Shown: positions 60,001 through 64,000 of the stretch, one piece after another | Position numbering within the stretch: position 1 is the stretch's first letter | How the letters are laid out: each line of letters begins with the position of its first letter | DNA from: Apostichopus japonicus | Taxonomy: Eukaryota > Echinodermata > Holothuroidea > Aspidochirotida > Stichopodidae | NCBI RefSeq assembly: GCF_037975245.1 | Contig: NC_092575.1 | Span: 11,705,001-11,769,000, forward strand | Length of the DNA stretch: 64,000 nt | Reading direction: 5' to 3' | Made by a program: the position numbers and the translations under genes | Notes under the pieces: generated by a model | Database searches by the model: none | Seen by the model: the letters and a program-made list of their open reading frames with translations, nothing else | What the model was told of the DNA's origin: nothing

Positions 60001-62987
60001 CCTGAGGCGGCTCCGCGGAGCCTGGAGTTCTCTGCATGGGGCTTGGCTGGGGGAACCTCGTCAGGGTCCCGCTGCCCCCTTTCATGTCCTGTAGGACACC
60101 GTTCATACTTGTGCTCACCCCTGGGGTACCAGGGGTGGCCACGGACGCAGACACTGGAATCCTCTCGTTAGAAATATCTGCATTATCGTACATACAGTAG
60201 TCTTCCATCATTGAAGTTCTTATGTGAAAAGGAATTGTAGATTTGGAGTTCTTGACAGTTTTCTCCGTCCGGTTATCGGCTTTGTGTTTGCTGCTTGGAC
60301 CGAGTGAGTTTGAGCCAAGACCCGAGCTCATATGACTGTTGCCAGGTCCTGGTGGTGTTTTTCCAAATGGAACCGATTGCTTAGATTTCAGAAACTTTTG
60401 CCTGTGAAAGGAACCGTAAAATCATTCTAAATAACTACAATTAACATGAGGAGAACCCCCCCCCCCCTCCCCATTGGAATGGAAAGACCAACTGATTGCA
60501 ATTACACTGGAGGATGTGAAAACATTACATTGAGAGATAAAGAGAGCTAACACAGTGACTCCCCCCCCCCCCAAGACCCCTCTATAACAAAGAAGGAAAG
60601 CAACAACATCTAAGTTTGTTTGTTACCAATTAAGTCTTTCATATTACCCTCTTTTGTTTTTGTACAAATATAGTACAGGTTCATATACATGATCTCAATT
60701 TCAAATTGTAGGAACAAAGCACACATGACATCATCCTCTGTCTTTGTATGTTTTTCTTTTCTTACCTTGAAGCATGTGTAAGCTAGCTACTCATCTGTCT
60801 AGAACTAACATACATGTTTAATATTCAGAGCCAGACCAGACATGAAGGTTAAATGACTTATCTAAATCAATGGGAAGTCATCCATTGATGATGGCATTTC
60901 TACTGCACTGGAATATCCTCTTGAATTATATTGGAGTGGAAACGTTGAGGGGGGAACATGAGAGGGTAATCAGTATCCATTAAGGTATCAATTATATATA
61001 ACTACATATCCGGAAGCTAACCACAAAATACCAACTTACACTTGATGCAGAATTTCTATGGCAGGTCAGGAAACGGTTTGCCAAAATAATCCTATCACAT
61101 GAGCTCCCAGCCCCCCCCCCCAGAACCCCTGGCCCCACTTCCAACACTATTAAAAAAGGTATTCTGAAGAAATTCATCACAAAGTTTGCACCTCTTTTGA
61201 TGGGTATTATCTGACAAGAACTGTCCACCTGACAGGCATTACTAAATCCCCTTTATGATACATAGGGATCATTTAAATTGGCAGTTCACAAATTTCACAA
61301 CTGAGTTTACTATAACATTAACTATGTCAAAAAAATCATAAATAAATAAATAAAAGCTTATTTTCAAATTCGATGTGACTTATGACTAAACAATGGTTTC
61401 CTGATGTACCACCTACAGAGTGCCTCTCAATCAAAATGGAATTTGCAGTAAAATCTACATTGAACATAACATGAAGCTTCTGGGGGGGGGGGGGTCTCTA
61501 CCAATTTACAGATCTGACATGCTTCACTTCCAAGGTCACCGCACTTACTGGATACAACCGTTATCCTACTGGTTCAGTTTGAAAATATGAATTTTAGAAA
61601 CAGAAGGGGGGGGGCTATAAAGAAACTTCTCATTTAATATCATTTTTCTTTTTAGATAAAGCCACCCAAGGCCATACATATGTGTGTGTGGGAATATGGG
61701 AGAGAATACACGATGATAAAGATTTCCATTCTATCCACATAACATATTTCAACAAATGAGACAACAGCCCATGTCCCTAGCCCAGATACTAGTTCTTTCT
61801 CACACTAATGTATTATTTTATAATACTTTTTATCCTACTGTTATTTCCACCACACACTACCTGTGAAAATAGCTACATCTCATTTCAAAGACATACCAAA
61901 ACAATGGTATGACTAGATACACATAAAGCATTCATGACAAAGACAGTCGAACAGTCCTCTGGCCATGAACATTAACCTACCTATGGCATTTACAATCAGC
62001 TTTCACTGTTGGATCACTGAAACTCCACATAGGGGGAGCTTGGTTCGATTCTTTCGCCTCTGATGATCCTGCAGATGGCCCTGCGCCTTCCTCGTGGTTG
62101 ACCGGCTTGTGAATATCCGTTGTCTCACTGCTGAATTGGAAGCAGACAATGAAGGTAAATCAAACTGGGTTCAAAAAGGAAATTAAATCACGATGACCCC
62201 TGGACCGATTCAATCGAAAGAATGCACAGGCTACAAACAATAAATAAGACGGGAATGTTACCCCCCCCCCCACAATCGGGATGAAACGACGACCATTTTC
62301 AAACGTGAACTTATGCAATCATTAATACATATGTTGAGGAGTATGCTTGATACATTTGTAAGGCAACTATTCAACATGACTCAAGGGCCGCAACTGAAAA
62401 AACTTGGTCTGTAAAAGTCACTCTTAAGATTGCACGATAAACGGCTCATTTTAAAGACGACTGTCAATTAAATGTTTGACACATTTGAGAAGGGCATGCT
62501 TAAATTAGAGGTAACCACTTGCAGCTTCGACTGCAACTTCCTTTAGGTTTAGGCTAACCTTGGCCCACAAGACGACAAACAAACGGTTTAATTCCACCAA
62601 AAACTAATGAGACGAGGGTAACTTAATGTTATGTTAAAATATCTGTAAAAAAGGCAAAAGGATATTGCATTTTAAAAATTTGTATAAATCAATATCAAAA
62701 TTAGTGCAAGAGAAATCATTTTTTTTTTCTTTTTTTTTACCCAGGAGTGTCAGGTGCTGTCGACTTTGAAGCATTCGTCCTGAAGATGGGAGATTTATCT
62801 GTTTCTGCTAGCCACTCCTTCCAAACTTTTTGGGTAAGTTGATGGGTAAAACTCCCACCATCCATATCACCAGCAGTCCCAACACATGCATCCACCATCG
62901 TTCGCTGGGGATAATGAGTTGACGACTCCCCGATGGGGTAGACAGCGTCTTGTGGTGAGCTGGGTGCTGAACATACTGAGGTATTGC
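27641..62987 (-). CDS. MED13: Mediator complex subunit 13 (27 exons, N-terminus beyond the window)
   Basis: MED13 links the CDK8/cyclin C/MED12 kinase module to core Mediator in the nucleus and controls its contact with RNA polymerase II. The 27 exons listed separately join in phase into 1848 codons plus stop. Human MED13 is about 2170 residues, so roughly the N-terminal 350-400 residues lie past position 64000. Conserved landmarks run in family order: [154 protein letters not shown]-type [17 protein letters not shown], and [14 protein letters not shown] at the C-terminus. The middle contains the Argonaute/PIWI-like (MID-PIWI) fold and the end is the Med13_C region. MED13L is the vertebrate paralogue; an invertebrate gene corresponds to both. 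Confidence 0.98.
29062..29168 (-). CDS. MED13: MED13 exon z
   Basis: Acceptor tttctatcctaacag, donor gtaagt; 107 nt. It encodes [15 protein letters not shown] and [15 protein letters not shown], aligning with human SHPLDSNQTSDVLR. Confidence 0.95.
29560..29727 (-). CDS. MED13: MED13 exon y
   Basis: Acceptor cctttctcacag, donor gtaaag; 168 nt, phase 0-0. It encodes [17 protein letters not shown] and [10 protein letters not shown], nearly invariant in MED13. Confidence 0.97.
29942..30395. repeat. ~240-bp tandem duplication including the exon x 5' splice site
   Basis: Two units, about 29942-30184 and 30185-30396, share cttaaatctact, tagtca, tctctttattcaaat, taccatagctttaaa and gatgtg words. 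The copy ends in gtaccttaatatg where the real exon has cttaccttgatac, leaving a decoy donor near 30170. Confidence 0.8.
30396..30751 (-). CDS. MED13: MED13 exon x
   Basis: Acceptor ccccttctcccacag, donor gtaagt; 356 nt. It encodes [17 protein letters not shown] and [18 protein letters not shown]. Its donor region is duplicated downstream (see 29942-30395). Confidence 0.96.
30950..31262 (+). mobile_element. tRNA-derived SINE with tataaagcgctatataaa tail
   Basis: The tRNA-like head (gtggtggccaattggctaag and ggttcgattcttgcc) leads into a body with ccttgggcaagatgctttat. The end aaagcgctatataaatcc is widespread in invertebrate SINEs, followed by an (att)n run. Lies in a MED13 intron, antisense to the gene. 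Confidence 0.85.
32088..32249 (-). CDS. MED13: MED13 exon w
   Basis: Acceptor ttctttctgttttag, donor gtaagt; 162 nt. It encodes [20 protein letters not shown] and [17 protein letters not shown]. Confidence 0.97.
32322..34024. repeat. ~1.7-kb minisatellite with mixed 32- and 35-bp units
   Basis: Three unit types start ctaggctagata: 32 bp with caacaaacatacaactta, 32 bp with caacaaagtaaaaactaaga, and 35 bp with tgtcaacaaacatagaac. They recur in the same order, giving a higher-order pattern. It ends about 40 bp before the Harbinger-type element. Confidence 0.95.
34064..36898. mobile_element. PIF/Harbinger-type DNA transposon (2835 bp), non-autonomous
   Basis: The terminal inverted repeats 34064-34104 and 36858-36898 are 41 bp and match perfectly (outer end gggaaggctcgc). 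Each end is flanked by TTA (34061-34063, 36899-36901), the 3-bp duplication typical of PIF/Harbinger. No transposase or Myb-like frame was recognised. Open frames at 34152-34448, 35263-35574 and 36514-36777 are unassigned. Confidence 0.85.
35815..36556. repeat. 382-bp tandem duplication inside the Harbinger-type element
   Basis: Unit 1 starts at 35815 and unit 2 at 36197, both opening atgctcaatat and ending gaaaggtgtaccaacttact. They are nearly identical, so the duplication is recent. Confidence 0.95.
37309..37451 (-). CDS. MED13: MED13 exon v
   Basis: Acceptor ttttctcttttcag, donor gtaagt; 143 nt. It encodes [20 protein letters not shown] and [17 protein letters not shown]. Confidence 0.97.
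37798..38027 (-). CDS. MED13: MED13 exon u
   Basis: Acceptor tcctgtgattcag, donor gtgaga; 230 nt. It encodes [29 protein letters not shown] and AIINIDIPN. Confidence 0.98.
38741..38932 (-). CDS. MED13: MED13 exon t
   Basis: Acceptor ttttctttcccag, donor gtgagt; 192 nt, phase 0-0. It encodes [22 protein letters not shown] and [12 protein letters not shown]. Confidence 0.97.
39219..39306. repeat. Short tandem duplication (agggcccttgatgt units)
   Basis: Two ~50-bp units carry aaatgccca, agggcccttgatgt and a poly(C) run. Confidence 0.8.
39830..40053 (-). CDS. MED13: MED13 exon s
   Basis: Acceptor tttgttctcccag, donor gtaaga; 224 nt. It encodes VVIYVVDPF and [19 protein letters not shown]. Confidence 0.97.
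40426..41095. repeat. 54-bp minisatellite (~12 units) carrying copies of the exon r splice donor
   Basis: Each unit reads roughly gggtgcatggctcgc, atgctttcaacca, tactgattaaactcttacc, agaca. On the MED13 strand this gives TCTG-gtaaga, the same as the end of exon r and its donor. About nine units keep a GT donor. As 54 is a multiple of 3, frames stay open on both strands, which is an artefact. Confidence 0.95.
41084..41293 (-). CDS. MED13: MED13 exon r (low-complexity linker)
   Basis: Acceptor atcttctcgcag, donor gtaaga; 210 nt. It encodes [14 protein letters not shown], then an Ala/Ser/Thr-rich stretch ending VTTS. Its donor site is the seed of the adjacent 54-bp array. Confidence 0.93.
42040..42223 (-). 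CDS. MED13: MED13 exon q
   Basis: Acceptor tttggccgacag, donor gtgagt; 184 nt. It encodes [22 protein letters not shown] and [10 protein letters not shown]. Confidence 0.95.
43086..43211 (-). CDS. MED13: MED13 exon p
   Basis: Acceptor cacatttcgcag, donor gtaaga; 126 nt, phase 0-0. It encodes [19 protein letters not shown] and [10 protein letters not shown]. Confidence 0.96.
43873..43970 (-). CDS. MED13: MED13 exon o
   Basis: Acceptor acctttgatag, donor gtgagt; 98 nt. It encodes [19 protein letters not shown] and SPYAVLYW. Confidence 0.96.
44328..44498 (-). CDS. MED13: MED13 exon n
   Basis: Acceptor catcgacag, donor gtgagt; 171 nt. It encodes [17 protein letters not shown] and VQGPLTWQ, highly conserved in the family. 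Confidence 0.96.
45029..45154 (-). CDS. MED13: MED13 exon m
   Basis: Acceptor ttcttcatcag, donor gtgagg; 126 nt. It encodes [12 protein letters not shown] and [10 protein letters not shown], aligning with human CNDCYLALEHGR and CLHPWSKR. Confidence 0.94.
46067..46794 (-). CDS. MED13: MED13 exon l (start of the MID-PIWI-like region)
   Basis: Acceptor ctcttacccgtag, donor gtaagc; 728 nt. It encodes [35 protein letters not shown] and [10 protein letters not shown]. Confidence 0.97.
46990..47036 (-). CDS. MED13: MED13 exon k (47-nt microexon)
   Basis: Acceptor ttcccttcctcag, donor gtaagt. It encodes [15 protein letters not shown], aligning with human ELLSSGPSMPFIKE. Skipping it would shift the frame. 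Confidence 0.92.
47144..47400 (+). mobile_element. tRNA-derived SINE, copy 2
   Basis: Matches 11693-11940 along its length: tcaatcataa, agtcactccaagattaatg, aattgacaattcat, atgaatctaagagact and tttgataagcca, then an (atac)n tail. Confidence 0.85.
47527..47667 (-). CDS. MED13: MED13 exon j
   Basis: Acceptor tttgcag, donor gtaagc; 141 nt, phase 0-0. It encodes [21 protein letters not shown] and EYCIYKPSW. Confidence 0.96.
48495..48703 (-). CDS. MED13: MED13 exon i
   Basis: Acceptor cctcttacag, donor gtatga (weak); 209 nt. It encodes [14 protein letters not shown] and [14 protein letters not shown], both close to the human protein. Confidence 0.95.
48704..51289. other. MED13 intron without recognised genes
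   Basis: Ordinary AT-rich intron with a dispersed repeat at 50665-50895. No ORF of interest. Confidence 0.5.
50665..50895 (+). repeat. Dispersed repeat with tgaccttt words, copy 1
   Basis: Shares tgacctttgaac, aatttcaatagggttcttg and aagatgtactccttgag-type words in the same order as 58555-58760. Confidence 0.6.
51290..51398 (-). CDS. MED13: MED13 exon h
   Basis: Acceptor gatttacag, donor gttagt; 109 nt. It encodes [13 protein letters not shown] and [10 protein letters not shown]. Weakly conserved, but the phases fit both neighbours. Confidence 0.8.
52851..52966 (-). CDS. MED13: MED13 exon g (acidic)
   Basis: Acceptor gctttcgtttcag, donor gtaagc; 116 nt. It encodes [16 protein letters not shown], aligning with human YTDLDNLFNSDEDE. 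Confidence 0.93.
53205..54610. repeat. 30-bp minisatellite (~46 units) with 480-bp higher-order duplication
   Basis: The unit is agtaccagtacacgaaattt plus actttctcag. The variants ttacagtatatg (53662, 54142) and tcatagtacc (53867, 54347) recur exactly 480 bp apart, so a 16-unit block was duplicated. Both strands are open for long stretches (417 codons of YWYSEK-type on -), because 30 is divisible by 3. Confidence 0.97.
54611..57031. other. MED13 intron, nothing recognised
   Basis: AT-rich intron sequence with a poly(C) run at ~56220. The - strand frame at 55766-55951 matches no known family. Confidence 0.5.
57032..57137 (-). CDS. MED13: MED13 exon f
   Basis: Acceptor ttctcccttccag, donor gtgagt; 106 nt. 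It encodes [16 protein letters not shown], a probable helix, and [16 protein letters not shown]. Confidence 0.88.
57379..57575. repeat. ~86-bp tandem repeat, ~2.3 copies
   Basis: accttgc recurs at 57379, 57465 and 57550, with atagtaatca, aaactcact and aacagtaact between. Confidence 0.85.
57743..57844 (-). CDS. MED13: MED13 exon e (basic, Lys-rich)
   Basis: Acceptor ttccttatgcag, donor gtaaga; 102 nt, phase 0-0. It encodes [15 protein letters not shown] and SIKKGKKQ, a basic patch that could aid nuclear import. Confidence 0.88.
58203..58359 (-). CDS. MED13: MED13 exon d
   Basis: Acceptor tttctttcag, donor gtaagt; 157 nt. It encodes [13 protein letters not shown] and [14 protein letters not shown], aligning with human PKIDPYAFVEGD. 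Confidence 0.92.
58555..58760 (+). repeat. Dispersed repeat with tgaccttt words, copy 2
   Basis: Contains tcaatttcaatatggttcttg, gtatgaagttcaac and caaatgacctttgaac in the same order as copy 1 at 50665. Confidence 0.6.
59595..60401 (-). CDS. MED13: MED13 exon c (large Pro/Ser-rich exon)
   Basis: Acceptor ctttcacag, donor gtaagt; 807 nt. It starts QKFLKSKQS, has KSTIPFHIR and EDYCMYDN, then a long low-complexity Pro/Ser region and an acidic EEEEEDVW. Confidence 0.93.
61981..62130 (-). CDS. MED13: MED13 exon b
   Basis: The acceptor is a tandem cagcag, so the exon can begin at 62130 or 62127, both in frame. The donor is gtaggt. It encodes [16 protein letters not shown], aligning with human SWDFVEATQRTNCSCL. 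Confidence 0.88.
62741..62987 (-). CDS. MED13: MED13 exon a (disordered linker)
   Basis: Acceptor ccttccatcag, donor gtaaaa; 247 nt. It encodes [13 protein letters not shown], at the place of the vertebrate TPPTSPEE phosphodegron, and VWKEWLAE, aligning with human RVWQECNM. Confidence 0.88.
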
Positions 62988-64000
62988 CTGATGGAAGGAG
63001 CACAGAAGAACAAAAATAAAAACTTGATAAAATCAATAATATGATTTAAGCATGTTAGTAAGTATAACCCTTCTTTTGAACCATTACAATGACATTCTGC
63101 TACTACTATGGCAGAAATAGAATGTCTAGTATTCACACTTGCTAATGTACATAACTTCTCGTTTAACTTCTAACAGTTAACATTCCATCTGATGCTGTCC
63201 ATGCCCTTGCGATTGCCATATTAGGTTGCTCTTCTATAGTAGTCTTCACTAATGTTATCAAATCTTCTCAAGTCAGGGAACATCCCTCTAATCATCAGAA
63301 AGTTAATCCCCAAATTGCAGCCAGAGTTAACAAGGGTCATCAATCGCAGATGTTGGGCCTCCTCAATAAATCAGTCTCATTTTACATTCAAGTCATTGTC
63401 CCTTTGGTAGGCAGCAAAATGAATTTTGTAAGGTTTTCCAAACTAAAAATTACGGTGATTTCTAGTTCATAAGAGGTGTTTTCTGTAAGTTTTATGGATC
63501 AATATATATATACAGTATATCTGATGGGGGAAATCGGAATAATTCATAACAGTTGAGAATCATGGCAAATATTGATATGTACAGATAGCATATGCAGAAG
63601 GAAAACAAAATCTTCCATGAGCTACTGTGATACAGTTAGCATAAAGGACTATTATGATCTCTTCATCCCTGTAAAAAGCACAACAAATGACTTGTGCCTT
63701 TTCTTATATTGATAAACAATTCTCTATCAAGCAATGTTACAAAACCAAGAAAACCCTGGAATATTCTATAAAATTCAAGAGGATAGCTGAGACAGTCAAA
63801 ATTAGTGTTATGTCGTCGTCATTGCTATAACTTCATGCTGAATTCCACATACGGTGTGTAACCTGTCAAGTACAACCAGAGGAAGAGTCAACTGAAATAC
63901 TCATGGGTGCATTCAACTACTTTGATCCCCTCTCAAACAGTTTTGCCCTTTAATTGCTTTAACAAGATCCAACAGTAACCCTACACATCCTCAACTATGG
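62988..64000. other. MED13 intron at the window edge
   Basis: No MED13-like exon was found here. The next upstream exon should lie beyond 64000. Confidence 0.5.

Noticed and set aside
59511-60005. 164-codon + strand frame
   Set aside because: It is antisense to MED13 exon c, whose - strand frame is supported by homology and splice sites.

Overview
This is nuclear DNA of an invertebrate animal. Genes are split by many GT-AG introns, introns and flanks are full of SINEs, DNA transposons and minisatellites, and long poly(C)/poly(G) runs are frequent. The best-conserved gene is a metazoan Mediator subunit that differs clearly from the vertebrate protein. Together with an avidin-domain gene and a large Ig receptor, this suggests a deuterostome invertebrate, most likely an echinoderm. 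The species assignment is inference only.

Three protein genes can be assembled. (1) 0.6-6.2 kb, + strand: a type I membrane receptor with five Ig-like domains. It has seven exons joined in phase 1, a transmembrane segment, a short tail, a stop at 5963-5965 and AATAAA at 6161. Its signal-peptide exon is not identified. (2) 7.8-12.8 kb, - strand: an avidin/streptavidin-fold protein. Three exons cover the whole beta-barrel, and the start is unresolved. It lies tail to tail with gene 1, and its last codons and stop sit inside a ~50-bp minisatellite. (3) 27.6-63.0 kb, - strand: MED13 of the Mediator CDK8 kinase module. Twenty-seven consecutive exons (1848 codons plus stop) join without a phase break and end at the conserved C-terminus. 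Roughly the first 350-400 residues lie beyond the right edge.

The 8-25 kb region is mostly transposon debris. Several elements can be bounded by inverted ends and target-site duplications: hAT-type at 16329-16610, 16965-17351 and 18005-20650, probably also 10111-11111. It also holds tRNA-derived SINEs, a U2 snRNA 5' fragment, long hairpins, and two copies of a hammerhead-ribozyme-like motif (451-490, 15684-15726).

MED13 introns hold a PIF/Harbinger-type element (34064-36898, 41-bp terminal repeats, TTA duplication) and several minisatellites. The 54-bp array at 40.43-41.09 kb begins exactly at the 5' splice site of the 41084-41293 exon and repeats that splice site many times. A second duplication does the same at the exon ending at 30396. 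The 30-bp array at 53.2-54.6 kb is open on both strands and has a 480-bp higher-order duplication.

The three genes show no obvious functional link: one is a surface receptor, one a probably secreted biotin-binding-fold protein, and one a nuclear transcription cofactor.
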